NCBI RefSeq assembly: GCF_001446935.1
Contig: NZ_LKKK01000013.1
Coordinates: 186,001-250,000, forward strand
Origin: Pseudomonas sp. TTU2014-080ASC
GTDB taxonomy: Bacteria > Pseudomonadota > Gammaproteobacteria > Pseudomonadales > Pseudomonadaceae
Length of the DNA: 64,000 nucleotides
Direction of reading: 5' to 3'
The notes beneath the pieces were generated by a model. It saw nothing but the letters and a program-made list of their open reading frames with translations. It was not told the origin of the DNA and made no database searches. The number at the start of each line of letters is the position of its first letter. The first letter of the stretch is position 1. The position numbers and the translations under genes were made by a program. Positions 24,635-33,597 of this stretch are shown here, in pieces.

Positions 24635-26785
24635 TCAAACCTTGAATTGATTGATCAAGCGACGCTGCTGCTCGGCCAAGCGGGTCAGTTCGGCGCTGGC
24701 CTGGTTGGCTTCATTCGCGCCACTGGCTACTTCATTGGCCACCTGGCCGATGTTGTTGACGTTGCGGTTAATGTCTTCAGCCACCGCGCTTTGCTCCTCG
24801 GCTGCACTGGCGATCTGGGTGTTCATGTCGTTGATCACTGAAACAGCCCGTGTGATGGTCTCCAGCGAGTCAGCTGCTTCATTGGCGTGCTCAACGCTGT
24901 CGTTGGTCTTGGCCTGGCTCTGCTCCATCACCCGTACCACTTCACGGGTGCCGTTTTGCAGTTGTTGGATCATGAGCTGAATTTCTTCTGTGGCGTGTTG
25001 GGTTTTCTGCGCGAGGTTGCGCACTTCATCGGCCACCACGGCAAAGCCGCGACCTTGCTCACCAGCTCGGGCTGCTTCGATGGCGGCGTTGAGGGCCAGC
25101 AGGTTGGTTTGCTCAGCAATGCCGCGGATAGCCACCAGAATGGCGTTGATGTTTTCGCTGTCCTTGGCCAGGGTCTGCACTACACCCACGGCCCGGCCGA
25201 TCTCTTCGGCCAGCGCGCCAATGGCAGTGGCCGTTTGCTGTACGGTGCTTTTGCCCTGATTGGCCGCCAAGTCGGCATGGTTGGCCGACTCTGCGGCGAG
25301 CGTGGCGTTACGGGCTACATCCTGGGCGGTTGCGGTCATTTCATGGACGGCGGTTGCCACCAGTTCGATTTCAGCCAACTGCTTCTGCATTCCCTGGTTG
25401 GTGCGGATGGCGATGTCGGCGGTGTGCTCCGAGGAGTCGCTGACTTTCTGCACCGAGCCGACCACTTCGGCGATCATGGTTTGCAGCTTGCCGAGGAAGG
25501 CATTGAAACCTTGCGCAATCTGGCCCAGTTCGTCCTGGCGGTTGACCTGCAAGCGGACGGTGAGGTCACCGTCGCCTTTGGCAATATCATCCAGCATGCC
25601 CACCATCTGCTTCAGCGGGCGGGCAATGCCGTGTCCGACAAACCATATCACCAGCAGGCCAATGGCCGCGATCAGCAGACCTACCAGGGTCATGCCAAGT
25701 GCATCGGCATCGCGCTGATCGGCTAGTTCCTGTTGCAGGGCCTGCAAATCCGCCATGACGGTTTGCAGCGGGAGCATCAACATCAGGGTCCAGCGGGTGT
25801 CGCTCTGGCCGATGCTGAAGTTGAGGTACAGATCAATGTGGGACTGCTCGTCGGCGCTGTCCGCATTGATCTTGAACAGAGGCTTGCCCGGCTGTAGCGA
25901 GCTGATGGCGTCCAGATTCTGTTGCCCCATCAGCTCACGTGCTGGCTCACCGAGTTTGTCTGGAAATTGAGTTGAGGCCACCAAGCGGCCGTTGCTGGCG
26001 ATCAGGGCCATTTCCCCTGCGCCGTTGTAGAGCTGTGCGTCGGCGTGGGTCAGCAGATCCTGGATGAAGTTCAGGGACAGGTCAGCTCCGGCAATGCCTT
26101 TGAACTCGCCATTGACCAGAATGGGCGACGTAAAGGACGCCAGCATGGTCATTTTGCCGCCTACTTCATACGGTGCAGGGTCTGTTACGCAAGGGCGTTT
26201 CTTCTCTTTCGCGCAGAGATAGTACTCACCTTCGCGCACGCCGGTCGGCAGCAGTTTCTCGCTCTCCATCATGCTGATGGCATCAATACCCAGGCTGCCG
26301 TCAGCGTTGCGGTACCACCAAGGCAGAAAGCGTCCGCTGCCGTCGTAGCCATTACCGGTTTCGCCTGCATAGAGGTCGTCAGCGCCGTCGAAAGCGTTGG
26401 GTTCCCAACCGTAATAGGTGCCCAGCAGTTTTGGTGTCTGCTTGGTTGTCTGTTGCAAAAGCCCAGCCAGCTCTTCACGGCTGAGGTGCAGTAGGTTGGC
26501 TCCGCTGCTGTCGGTTTCCCCCAGCATGGCGCTGACCCTGGCTAAGTCGGCGGTCACCTGAAGAGGCATTTCCAGTTCACGCTGAATGCTGCCGGCCTCA
26601 GTCTGGATGCGCGCAGTGAGGCGTTCTTCGAGCATTTTTTCGAGCAGGGCCGAGGTGCGTTGTTCAACCAAGGCCTGGGTACGGTCGCTGGCGAACAGCG
26701 CATATATGACCAGAGCCGCCACAACCGCCAGTACGCTGGTTCCAGCGAGTACGGCGACAGAAAACTGAATGGATCTGAAATTCAT
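24635..26785 (-). CDS. methyl-accepting chemotaxis protein with dCache domain
   Basis: Chemoreceptor of 716 residues. TM1 is at about 9-31, a large periplasmic double-Cache domain at about 35-345, TM2 near 365-388, then HAMP and the methyl-accepting domain. The hairpin tip EQTNLLALNAAIEAARAGEQGRGFAVVADEVRNLAQKT docks CheA/CheW. The periplasmic binding pocket region has RFLPWWYRN followed by DGSLGIDAI. The length and layout are those of P. aeruginosa dCache receptors, but I cannot assign the ligand. There is no C-terminal CheR pentapeptide; the end is RLINQFKV. Upstream (26860-26900) there is a TATAAC element and a loose GCCCGATAT resembling a flagellar sigma -10 box. Confidence 0.93.
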   Translation of the reverse strand: MNFRSIQFSVAVLAGTSVLAVVAALVIYALFASDRTQALVEQRTSALLEKMLEERLTARIQTEAGSIQRELEMPLQVTADLARVSAMLGETDSSGANLLHLSREELAGLLQQTTKQTPKLLGTYYGWEPNAFDGADDLYAGETGNGYDGSGRFLPWWYRNADGSLGIDAISMMESEKLLPTGVREGEYYLCAKEKKRPCVTDPAPYEVGGKMTMLASFTSPILVNGEFKGIAGADLSLNFIQDLLTHADAQLYNGAGEMALIASNGRLVASTQFPDKLGEPARELMGQQNLDAISSLQPGKPLFKINADSADEQSHIDLYLNFSIGQSDTRWTLMLMLPLQTVMADLQALQQELADQRDADALGMTLVGLLIAAIGLLVIWFVGHGIARPLKQMVGMLDDIAKGDGDLTVRLQVNRQDELGQIAQGFNAFLGKLQTMIAEVVGSVQKVSDSSEHTADIAIRTNQGMQKQLAEIELVATAVHEMTATAQDVARNATLAAESANHADLAANQGKSTVQQTATAIGALAEEIGRAVGVVQTLAKDSENINAILVAIRGIAEQTNLLALNAAIEAARAGEQGRGFAVVADEVRNLAQKTQHATEEIQLMIQQLQNGTREVVRVMEQSQAKTNDSVEHANEAADSLETITRAVSVINDMNTQIASAAEEQSAVAEDINRNVNNIGQVANEVASGANEANQASAELTRLAEQQRRLINQFKV

Positions 26786-26980
26786 CTCGAGCCTCGCTCA
26801 GATTTAGCCTGCTGAATGTGTCGGCCGTAGTAGCTGAAACCTTAACTACAATGTGATTTACCTCACGTAAGTTATATCGGGCTTTGTGAAGATTTGATAG
26901 CACATGGCTAGCCGTCTGGGCGGTTGCTCTGCGGCGGGGCGGGCCTTAGCATACAGCCTGTATTTTAAGGAGGATGACGG

Positions 26981-27802
26981 ATGTTCAAGGCAGGAGTCTT
27001 GGGATGTGCAGCGGCGACGGTTTTGCTGGCCGGTTGTCAGGCAGTCAACACCACTAGCGGTGGTGCTGTCGGTGTGGAGCGTAAGCAATACATGTTCAGC
27101 ATGCTGTCATCCGCTGAAGTGGATCAGATGTATGCACAATCGTATCAACAGACCCTGGCTGAGGCGTCGGGTAAAGGCGTGCTGGATACCTCCAGTGCTA
27201 ACGCCAAGCGTCTGCGGGTGATTGCCGATCGGTTGATTAAGCAGGCTCCGTACTTCCGTCAGGACGCTGCGCAATGGGCCTGGGAAGTCAATCTGATCAA
27301 AAGCCCGGAGTTGAATGCCAACTGTGGTCCCGGCGGTAAGATCATTTTCTATAGCGGCATTATCGAAAAGTTGAACCTGACTGATGATGAGATTGCCGCC
27401 ATCATGGGCCACGAAATTGCCCATGCTCTGCGCGAGCATGGCCGTGAAGCCATGTCCAAGGCCTATGGCATCGAATTGGGTAAGCAGGGAGCTGGCGCGT
27501 TGTTGGGGTTGGGTTCGGGCACCCTGGCACTGGCCGACGCGGCTGTGCAGTATGGTCTGACCTTGCCTAATAGCCGCAGTAATGAAAATGAGGCTGATCT
27601 TATTGGTCTCGAGCTGGCGGCCCGGGCCGGTTACAACCCTAATGCCGCAGTCAGCCTGTGGCAGAAGATGTCCTCGGGCAGTGAGGGCGCTCCGCCTGAG
27701 TTCATGAGCACTCACCCATCCTCGTCCAGCCGAATTTCTGCGTTGCAGCAGGCAATTCCGAAGGTGATGCCGCTGTATGAACAGGCCAAAACCCGAAGCT
27801 GA
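26981..27802 (+). CDS. M48-family metalloprotease lipoprotein
   Basis: Periplasmic or outer-membrane zinc protease of 273 residues, similar in layout to LoiP/YcaL. The signal peptide ends in lipobox LLAGC (cysteine 19). The zinc motif HEIAH lies in AAIMGHEIAHALREHG, with the third ligand in NENEADLIGLELAARAGYNP. These enzymes degrade misassembled outer membrane proteins. Start ATG 26981 has AAGGAGGATGACGG upstream, a strong ribosome binding site. It is a single gene closed by a terminator. Confidence 0.9.
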   Translation: MFKAGVLGCAAATVLLAGCQAVNTTSGGAVGVERKQYMFSMLSSAEVDQMYAQSYQQTLAEASGKGVLDTSSANAKRLRVIADRLIKQAPYFRQDAAQWAWEVNLIKSPELNANCGPGGKIIFYSGIIEKLNLTDDEIAAIMGHEIAHALREHGREAMSKAYGIELGKQGAGALLGLGSGTLALADAAVQYGLTLPNSRSNENEADLIGLELAARAGYNPNAAVSLWQKMSSGSEGAPPEFMSTHPSSSSRISALQQAIPKVMPLYEQAKTRS

Positions 27803-27805
27803 AAT

Positions 27806-27833
27806 GAAAAAGCCCCGATTTCGGGGCTTTTTG
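27806..27833. terminator. bidirectional rho-independent terminator
   Basis: The stem AGCCCCGA / TCGGGGCT (27811-27828) is flanked by A5 and T5, between convergent genes. Confidence 0.9.
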
Positions 27834-27843
27834 GGGGCAGGAA

Positions 27844-28428
27844 TTACAGCAGTCCGCTTAGCTTCATTGCTTGATAGGCCGCATAAATCGCCAGGGCGGC
27901 AAAGGCTAATGCAGCTAGGCGGCGAATCAGTGTCAGAGGCAGCCGGTCGGCGGCAAAGTTACCAGCCAATACTACCGGGACGTTGGCAATCAGCATGCCC
28001 AAAGTCGTACCGATCACCACCAGCAAGAACGACGGATACTGGGCGGCGAGCATCACCGTCGCCACTTGGGTTTTGTCACCCATCTCGGCAATAAAGAAGG
28101 CAATCAGCGTGGTTAGGAACGGTCCGTAGCGTTTAAGGCTGGAGCTCTCGTCATCGTCGAGTTTGTCCGGGACCAATGTCCACAACGCTACAGCAACAAA
28201 GCTGGCCGCGAGGATCCAGCTCAGGGTTGCGGCTGAGAAGAAGCTGGCGACCCAGTTACCCACGGCACCGGCTGCAAAGTGGTTAGCCAGGGTGGCAACA
28301 ACAATGCCCCAGATGATTGGCCAGGGTTTACGAAAGCGTGCAGCTAGCAGCAAGGCCAGTAATTGGGTCTTATCGCCAATTTCAGCCAAGGCAACTATAC
28401 CAGTGGGAACAAGTAGGGATTCAAGCAT
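27844..28428 (-). CDS. GDT1/TMEM165-family (UPF0016) manganese exporter
   Basis: Inner-membrane protein of 194 residues with six predicted helices arranged as two inverted repeats. Each repeat bears the cation motif E-x-GDKT: AEIGDKTQLLALLLAARF near residue 17 and AEMGDKTQVATVMLAAQY near residue 115. The family exports Mn2+ (and Ca2+ in eukaryotes). The leader of this gene is a yybP-ykoY riboswitch, which fits Mn2+-induced export. Start ATG 28428 is preceded by AGGAAG. Confidence 0.92.
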   Translation of the reverse strand: MLESLLVPTGIVALAEIGDKTQLLALLLAARFRKPWPIIWGIVVATLANHFAAGAVGNWVASFFSAATLSWILAASFVAVALWTLVPDKLDDDESSSLKRYGPFLTTLIAFFIAEMGDKTQVATVMLAAQYPSFLLVVIGTTLGMLIANVPVVLAGNFAADRLPLTLIRRLAALAFAALAIYAAYQAMKLSGLL

Positions 28429-28530
28429 CAGACTTCCTATGGGGGCGGGTTGACACGGCTATGACACGAACAACCTCCCCGCCCCGGGTAAGGGTGTACG
28501 CGTCATAGGTCTTGTCAAACCAGAGGCCGG

Positions 28531-28625
28531 GTAGGCCAAGGTCGTTTACGCCATGCTCTGCGGAGCAAGTATGTTGACGCAAACCGGGCGAGCGTGGCGC
28601 TCGCGGGAGACTACTCCCCTAGGAC
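28531..28625 (-). ncRNA. yybP-ykoY manganese riboswitch
   Basis: The minus-strand leader of the exporter carries the signature of this class. GGGGAGTAG (28619-28611) forms the first loop region and a CGAGCG / CGCTCG hairpin follows. TTTGCGTCAACATACT pairs through TTTGCG with CGTAAA downstream, with the inner hairpin TGCTC-CGCA-GAGCA and the conserved ATGGCGTAAACGACC. The two-legged architecture senses Mn2+ in the crevice between the two loops. Downstream, GGGGCGGG and CCCGCCCC arms just before the ribosome binding site form a plausible expression platform (about 28433-28475). Confidence 0.87.
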
Positions 28626-28671
28626 AGGGCGCATTCTGCCTATGCGATCAGCCTAGGGCAAGTCTTAGTGC

Positions 28672-29670
28672 TTACTTTCTGGCACGGTAAATACGGAAAC
28701 CATCTCTCTCTGCCAAAGTTTCACAAGGCCCCAGGTGCTGCTCAATCAACGGCGGGTACTTGAGAAAGCTGTTTGCTACCAGTCTCAGCTCGCCCTTGGT
28801 GGTCAAGTGGGAGTGCGCCTGTCGCAACAAGTGCTCGGTGGCCTGGTAGTGCGTATGCACACCCTGATGAAATGGCGGGTTGGTGAGAATTGCTGTTAGG
28901 TTGTGCGGGGCTGCGTCAATGCCGTCGCCACCGATAACGTCGGCCTTCAGGCCGTTGGCCTCAAGGGTCAGGCGGCTGCTTTCAAGGGCGAAGGCATCCA
29001 CATCTAGCAGGGTGATGTCGGACTCAGGATAGCGACGCTTCAGGCTTGCGCCCAGCACACCGGCACCACAGCCGAAGTCGAGGATGTGTCCGCCGGGTAA
29101 GTCATCAAGATGTTCAAGCAGTAGGGCACTGCCAACATCTAACCTGCCGTGGCTGAATACGCCGGGCAGGGTGAGCACGTTCAGGGCACCATCAGGCAGT
29201 TCAAGTTCGTAGTGCTGTGCCAATGAATGAAGGTCCGGCCGGGCAGGGCAGTGGTCGACCCGAACCTGCCAGAGTTGGCAATGCCGGGCACTGTCGAGTT
29301 TACGCGGCTGACCGAAGGCGGCAAGTTGCTTGGCAGCCCGCTCAACCCCCGCGCGCTTTTCACCCACCAAAAATAGGCTCTTACCGATGAGTTCTGCTGC
29401 TAGGGTGGTGAGCAGGTAATCCGTCAGTTCCCGGGACTTGGGCAGGAACAGCACCGCTGCGTGAATCTGGATGCCACTCGCAGGGGCAGTGCCGAAGTGG
29501 CAGCGCCCGCTAAAGCGGGCATTCAGTTGTGCGCTGTCACCGGCATGCCAGCTCCAGCCATGAGCGCCAGGCAATTGACTGAGTAAATCGTCAGCGGGCA
29601 AACCGGCTAGTAACAGTGGGCCTGTGAACAGATCAGCCTGACGCAGCAGTACTTCGCTTCGCGGGTCCAT
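28672..29670 (-). CDS. rsmC: 16S rRNA (guanine1207-N2)-methyltransferase
   Basis: SAM-dependent methyltransferase of 332 residues that methylates G1207 of 16S rRNA. It has the two-lobed RsmC layout: a degenerate N-terminal methyltransferase-like lobe (residues 1-160) and the active C-terminal lobe. The SAM motif is GHILDFGCGAGVLGASL and the catalytic motif NPPFHQG. It starts at ATG 29670 and ends in FRIYRARK. It lies 27 bp from hprA in the same direction and may be co-transcribed with it. Confidence 0.92.
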   Translation of the reverse strand: MDPRSEVLLRQADLFTGPLLLAGLPADDLLSQLPGAHGWSWHAGDSAQLNARFSGRCHFGTAPASGIQIHAAVLFLPKSRELTDYLLTTLAAELIGKSLFLVGEKRAGVERAAKQLAAFGQPRKLDSARHCQLWQVRVDHCPARPDLHSLAQHYELELPDGALNVLTLPGVFSHGRLDVGSALLLEHLDDLPGGHILDFGCGAGVLGASLKRRYPESDITLLDVDAFALESSRLTLEANGLKADVIGGDGIDAAPHNLTAILTNPPFHQGVHTHYQATEHLLRQAHSHLTTKGELRLVANSFLKYPPLIEQHLGPCETLAERDGFRIYRARK

Positions 29671-29697
29671 AAGCGCTCCTGGAAAAAGTCGCGTAGC

Positions 29698-30663
29698 TTA
29701 ACTGACTACACGTATCGGTGCGCCGCTGAAATAGGCCCGGGCGTTTTCGCTCAGCTGTTCGACGATGCGCTGCCGAGCCTCCCGGCTACCCCAGGCGTTA
29801 TGCGGGGTGACAATCAGGCGTGGAATATCCCCGGCCAACAGTGGATTGCCTTCACGTGGCGGTTCTTGCGTCAGGACGTCGGTTGCGGCACCGCCCAGAT
29901 GGCCGCTGCGCAGAGCGTCAGCGAGCGCTTGTTCATTGATCAGGCCACCGCGGGCAGTATTCACGATTAAAGCACTGGCCTTCATCTGACTCAGTTGGGA
30001 GGCGTCGATCATGTTGCGCGTGTGTTCTGTCAGCGGGCAGTGCAGCGTTAGGGCGTCGACCTGCGGCAGTAACTCGTCCAGCGGTACTCTGTCTGTCCGG
30101 GCCGGGCGTCCGGGGACCTGGCCGAGAACCACGCGCATCCCAAAGGCCTCTGCCAGTTTGGCCACTGCGCCGCCCAGTTCGCCGTGGCCCAGGAGGCCAA
30201 GCACTTTGCCGTGCAGCTCCATGATTGGATGATCAAGCAGGCAGAACTGCGAGGCCTGCTGCCAGCGGCCGGCGTTAACATCGTTCTGGTAAGCGGGAAG
30301 GTTAGTCGCCAGCGCTAACAGCAGCATGAGCGTGTGCTGTGCGACTGAGGGGGTGCCGTATGCCTGACAATTACATACGGTAACTCCATGGGCTCGGGCT
30401 GCTGCAAGGTCAACAGTATTGGTGCCTGTGGCTGAGATTAGAACCAGTTTGAGGTCAGGGCAGGCGGTGAAGTGGTTTGCGCCCAGCGGAACTTTGTTGC
30501 TGATCACAACCTGCGCGCCTTGCAGGCGCTCAATAACCTGTTCGGGTGCAGTATGTGGGTGCAGCTGAAGGTTGCTAAAAGTGGCGTTTAGCGGGGCAAA
30601 ATTCAGGTCACCGAGATCAAGTGAGTGGTGATCCAGGAAAACGGCTTTTATGCTGTCGGTCAT
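29698..30663 (-). CDS. hprA: D-isomer-specific 2-hydroxyacid dehydrogenase (glycerate dehydrogenase type)
   Basis: NAD(P)-dependent dehydrogenase of 321 residues, reducing hydroxypyruvate or glyoxylate. The Rossmann motif is LGLLGHGELGGAVA. The catalytic arginine is in NTARGGLIN, the glutamate in TDVLTQEPPREGNP and the histidine in TPHNAWGS. The AWGS sequence after the histidine is characteristic of the HprA/glycerate dehydrogenase branch. The adjacency of hprA and rsmC is as I remember from P. aeruginosa. Substrate specificity is inferred from family and context. Confidence 0.87.
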   Translation of the reverse strand: MTDSIKAVFLDHHSLDLGDLNFAPLNATFSNLQLHPHTAPEQVIERLQGAQVVISNKVPLGANHFTACPDLKLVLISATGTNTVDLAAARAHGVTVCNCQAYGTPSVAQHTLMLLLALATNLPAYQNDVNAGRWQQASQFCLLDHPIMELHGKVLGLLGHGELGGAVAKLAEAFGMRVVLGQVPGRPARTDRVPLDELLPQVDALTLHCPLTEHTRNMIDASQLSQMKASALIVNTARGGLINEQALADALRSGHLGGAATDVLTQEPPREGNPLLAGDIPRLIVTPHNAWGSREARQRIVEQLSENARAYFSGAPIRVVS

Positions 30664-30741
30664 CAGCGGTCTCTATCTCGCGTGTTTTCGCGTGGGTGAT
30701 TGTGTTGAGCCTATCAGAAACATTGGTTATTCGAGGGGCGC

Positions 30742-31371
30742 ATGTACTGGGCGGAGTTTTTTACGGTTGCTGTAATTCACTTGTTGGCGGTCGCGAGTCC
30801 GGGACCGGATTTTGCGGTGGTGATCAAAGAGAGCGTGACTCATGGGCGCAGAGCAGGACGGTTCTGCGCTTTGGGCGTGGGCTGTGGGATTTCCATTCAT
30901 GTGCTGTATTCGCTGCTGGGCATCGGTTTGATCGTGTCGCAGTCAGTGATGCTATTTAATGTGCTCAAATGGCTGGCAGCGGCTTATCTGCTCTACATTG
31001 GTATACGCGCTTTGCAGGCTCGCCCGGCAGAAGACCGAACGGCTGAGCTAAAGGCTCAGTCAGGCGAGCGTTCACCGCGAGCGGCCTTCGTGGCTGGCTT
31101 CGTCACCAACGGCCTGAATCCCAAGGTGACGCTGTTCTTCCTTTCTCTGTTTACAGTGGTGATTGATCCGCATACACCTCTGTCAATACAGGCCGGCTAC
31201 GGGCTGTATTTGGTGATTGCGACGGCGCTGTGGTTCTGTCTGATCGCTCAAGTCTTTAGCCATGAGCGCGTACGTTCAGGCTTTGCCCGTATGGGGCACT
31301 GGTTTGATCGTCTGATGGGGGCGGTTCTGGTTGGGCTGGGGGTCAAATTGGCCTTTACCCAATTGGGCTAG
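30742..31371 (+). CDS. LysE/RhtB-family amino acid exporter
   Basis: Inner-membrane protein of 209 residues with about six helices. The N-terminal signature VASPGPDFAVVIKESVTHGRRAG is the RhtB-type motif, followed by AAYLLYIGIRALQ and FVTNGLNPKVTLFFLSLF. It exports amino acids or related metabolites; the substrate is not visible. It is divergent from hprA and convergent with smpB, with a terminator between. From memory, a LysE-type gene lies between carA and carB in P. aeruginosa; here carA and carB are contiguous. Confidence 0.87.
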   Translation: MYWAEFFTVAVIHLLAVASPGPDFAVVIKESVTHGRRAGRFCALGVGCGISIHVLYSLLGIGLIVSQSVMLFNVLKWLAAAYLLYIGIRALQARPAEDRTAELKAQSGERSPRAAFVAGFVTNGLNPKVTLFFLSLFTVVIDPHTPLSIQAGYGLYLVIATALWFCLIAQVFSHERVRSGFARMGHWFDRLMGAVLVGLGVKLAFTQLG

Positions 31372-31385
31372 TCCCATAAATCAAA

Positions 31386-31410
31386 AAAGCCCCGCTGATG
31401 CGGGGCTCTT
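31386..31410. terminator. rho-independent terminator
   Basis: The stem AGCCCCGC / GCGGGGCT with loop TGAT is preceded by six A, so the long U tract is on the minus strand, serving smpB. It may also act on the exporter gene. Confidence 0.85.
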
Positions 31411-31421
31411 GGCCAGGCGGG

Positions 31422-31904
31422 TTATTCGCCTTTACCTTTAGTGCGCATGGCGCGCTGAACTTCACGGTTGGCGTCACGCTCTTTCATCGTGTGGCGCTTG
31501 TCGAAGTCCTTTTTACCTTTGGCCAAGGCTATTTCACACTTGATCAGGTGAGCCTTCCAGTACAGCGACAGGGCAACGCAGGTATAGCCTTTTTGCTGCA
31601 CTGCACCGAATAGTTTGTCCAATTCACGCTTGTTCAGCAGCAGCTTGCGCGTGCGTGTCGGGTCTGCAATCACGTGGGTGCTGGCGGTTTTCAGGGGCGT
31701 GATATGGCAGCCCATCAGCCAGGCTTCGTCGTCTTTGAGCAGGATGTAACTGTCGACCAGCTGCGCTTTACCTGCACGCAGACTTTTCACTTCCCAGCCA
31801 GACAGAACGAGGCCTGCCTCGAATTTGGATTCGATGAAATAGTCGTGCAGCGCTTTCTTATTCAGCGCGATGGTGCCTTGCGGATGTTTCTTTTGTTTAG
31901 CCAT
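31422..31904 (-). CDS. smpB: SsrA-binding protein SmpB
   Basis: tmRNA partner of 160 residues that places the tRNA-like end of tmRNA in stalled ribosomes. The OB-like barrel holds family motifs NKKALHDYFIESKFEAGLVL, GWEVKSLRAGKAQL and RTRKLLLNKREL. The C-terminal tail (KRHTMKERDANREVQRAMRTK) is the segment that enters the mRNA channel. It starts at ATG 31904. The tmRNA gene is 29 kb away in the same window. Confidence 0.97.
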   Translation of the reverse strand: MAKQKKHPQGTIALNKKALHDYFIESKFEAGLVLSGWEVKSLRAGKAQLVDSYILLKDDEAWLMGCHITPLKTASTHVIADPTRTRKLLLNKRELDKLFGAVQQKGYTCVALSLYWKAHLIKCEIALAKGKKDFDKRHTMKERDANREVQRAMRTKGKGE

Positions 31905-32174
31905 AGGGCGCGCATTATAGGGGCTCTGAGGCGACTGCGCTATGTGTCTGGTGCGTGCTGCGATAATCCGTCTAGCAATCGGAAATGGTGAAGCCCGGCG
32001 TTGCTCGGTATGATTGCATGTGCTGCGGGAGTAACGACCGGCACTGTCGGGCGTCGTGGTGAATGCCTGCTAAATTCATCCTGCACCTTATTTTGTGGTT
32101 GAGGGATTCCCTTGGCTGTGTCCAGCAGTGCCGTCAGCAGTCGGTCTGCACAGGTTCAATGAAATGGTCGTGTT

Positions 32175-32609
32175 ATGAGTACCCATATCCAGCGTTCTGC
32201 GCTGTTGCCGTATCCGGCTCAGGCGTTGTTCGATCTAGTAAATGATGTGGCGAGGTATCCGGAGTTTCTGCCCTGGTGCTCAGCCAGTGAAATCCTCGAA
32301 TCCAGTGACACCCACATGCGAGCCAGTTTGGAGGTGGCGAAAGGCGGGTTGAGCCAGCGTTTTGTTACCGCCAATGTCTTGGAGCCGGGTAAGTCGATTC
32401 AGCTGAACTTGGCTGAAGGGCCGTTCACTCAGCTTAATGGCATGTGGGAATTCAAGGCGCTGGGCGAGAAAGCTTGCAAGATCAGCCTTGACCTGACCTT
32501 TGATTATGCCGGGCCATTGGTTCGAGCCACACTGGGGCCGCTGTTCAATCAGGCTGCAAACACTATGGTGGACGCGTTCTGTCAGCGAGCCAAGCAACTC
32601 TATGGATAG
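32175..32609 (+). CDS. ratA: RatA/COQ10-type START-domain protein
   Basis: Protein of 144 residues with the START/polyketide-cyclase fold: LFDLVNDVARYPEFLPWCSASEILE at the front and GPLFNQAANTMVDAFCQRAKQLYG at the C-terminal helix. It resembles the Coq10 ubiquinone-binding proteins and E. coli RatA, described as an inhibitor of 70S formation. Which role applies is uncertain. The ribosome binding site is weak. It overlaps the next gene by 8 bp, the usual RatA-RnfH pair. Confidence 0.9.
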   Translation: MSTHIQRSALLPYPAQALFDLVNDVARYPEFLPWCSASEILESSDTHMRASLEVAKGGLSQRFVTANVLEPGKSIQLNLAEGPFTQLNGMWEFKALGEKACKISLDLTFDYAGPLVRATLGPLFNQAANTMVDAFCQRAKQLYG

Positions 32610-32922
32610 TCAAACCATTGTGGTTGAGGTGGTTTACGCCTTGCCTGACAAGCAAAAGCTTTTGAAGCTCAGTGTGCCGAGTGGTACGACGGTGCGTCAG
32701 GCTGCGCTGCTCTCGGGTATGGACGGGCATTTCCCGGGCTTGGATCTGCAGGGCAGTCCTTTGGGGATTTTTGGCAAGGCTGTAGCCAAACCTGACGAGC
32801 GCGTTCTGCAAGACGGTGAGCGGGTTGAAATTTATCGCCCCTTGATTGCTGACCCCAAAGAAGTACGTAAGCAGCGTGCCGCCAAGGCGGCTCAGGCTAA
32901 AGCCGAGTCTGCGCAGGAATAA
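32602..32922 (+). CDS. rnfH: RnfH-family ubiquitin-like protein
   Basis: Protein of 106 residues with a beta-grasp fold and the RnfH signature: VEVVYALPDKQKLLKLSVPSG, then GIFGKAVAKPDERVLQDGERVEIYRPL and a basic Ala/Lys-rich tail. The biochemical role is not established; the family always accompanies RatA. The ATG at 32602 lies inside the end of ratA, pointing to coupled translation. Confidence 0.9.
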   Translation: MDSQTIVVEVVYALPDKQKLLKLSVPSGTTVRQAALLSGMDGHFPGLDLQGSPLGIFGKAVAKPDERVLQDGERVEIYRPLIADPKEVRKQRAAKAAQAKAESAQE

Positions 32923-32939
32923 CCCAGAACTGCGAGTAC

Positions 32940-32970
32940 AAAAAAGCCCGGATCAGACCGGGCTTTTTTA
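32940..32970. terminator. bidirectional rho-independent terminator
   Basis: The stem AAAAAAGCCCGG / CCGGGCTTTTTT with a 6-nt loop lies between convergent rnfH and bamE. Confidence 0.92.
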
Positions 32971-32980
32971 ACAGCAATAT

Positions 32981-33499
32981 CTACTGCGGCGTAGGGTCCA
33001 GAGGTTCCGGAGTTGGAACTGGAACTACCTGGACGTCATCTACTTCGCGTTGAATCTGTTCAAGCAGCGAGCCTGGAGCTGGTTTTTCTTCTGTCTGCTG
33101 GGTCGCGGCAGGCTGGGTGGTGGTGACATTGCTGTCTTCACCCAAGATGGCCTGGTCGCGGCTGACGCCTGGCATAAAATCACCACTGAGCCCAACCAAC
33201 TGATCGTCACTGTTGAAATTCAGGGAGATACGTTCTTGCAGTCGCTGACCGCCACCTGGCTGAATGCTGTACAGGTAATCCCAGCGGTTGGCATGGAATG
33301 TATCAGTGATAAGCGGGTTGCCCATGATAAACCGTACTTGTTTACGGGTCATTCCTGGACGCAACTGGTCTATCATGTCCTGAGTTACGACATTACCCTG
33401 TTGAATGTCGATTTTATAAACTCCGGGGAATGAACAACCGGCGAGTGCGAAGAGCCCCGTTAGGGAGAGGCTGGTCAGCAGTAGCTTAGCTTTTTGCAT
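32981..33499 (-). CDS. bamE: outer membrane assembly lipoprotein BamE (OmlA)
   Basis: Component of the BAM complex that folds beta-barrel proteins in the outer membrane. It has 172 residues from ATG 33499, which has GGAAG upstream; an earlier in-frame start would bury the signal peptide. The lipobox is LFALAGC. The BamE fold has VYKIDIQQGNVVTQDMIDQL, PGMTRKQVRFIMGNPL and RWDYLYSI. A Pro/Gln/Glu-rich C-terminal extension (about residues 125-172) is typical of pseudomonads. It is divergent from fur across 98 bp, the classic omlA-fur arrangement. Confidence 0.95.
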   Translation of the reverse strand: MQKAKLLLTSLSLTGLFALAGCSFPGVYKIDIQQGNVVTQDMIDQLRPGMTRKQVRFIMGNPLITDTFHANRWDYLYSIQPGGGQRLQERISLNFNSDDQLVGLSGDFMPGVSRDQAILGEDSNVTTTQPAATQQTEEKPAPGSLLEQIQREVDDVQVVPVPTPEPLDPTPQ

Positions 33500-33597
33500 C
33501 GGAGGGTGACTTCCACTATCTTGTCTGGGCAACGAATTACCGGATCATACCCGCAATAAAGGATGCTGCGAAGACGCTTCCTTTGAGAAAGCAAACC

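Noticed and set aside
26786..26980. Flagellar sigma (FliA) promoter for the chemoreceptor
   Set aside because: GCCCGATAT is present, but the matching -35 is at the wrong spacing; not reported as a feature.
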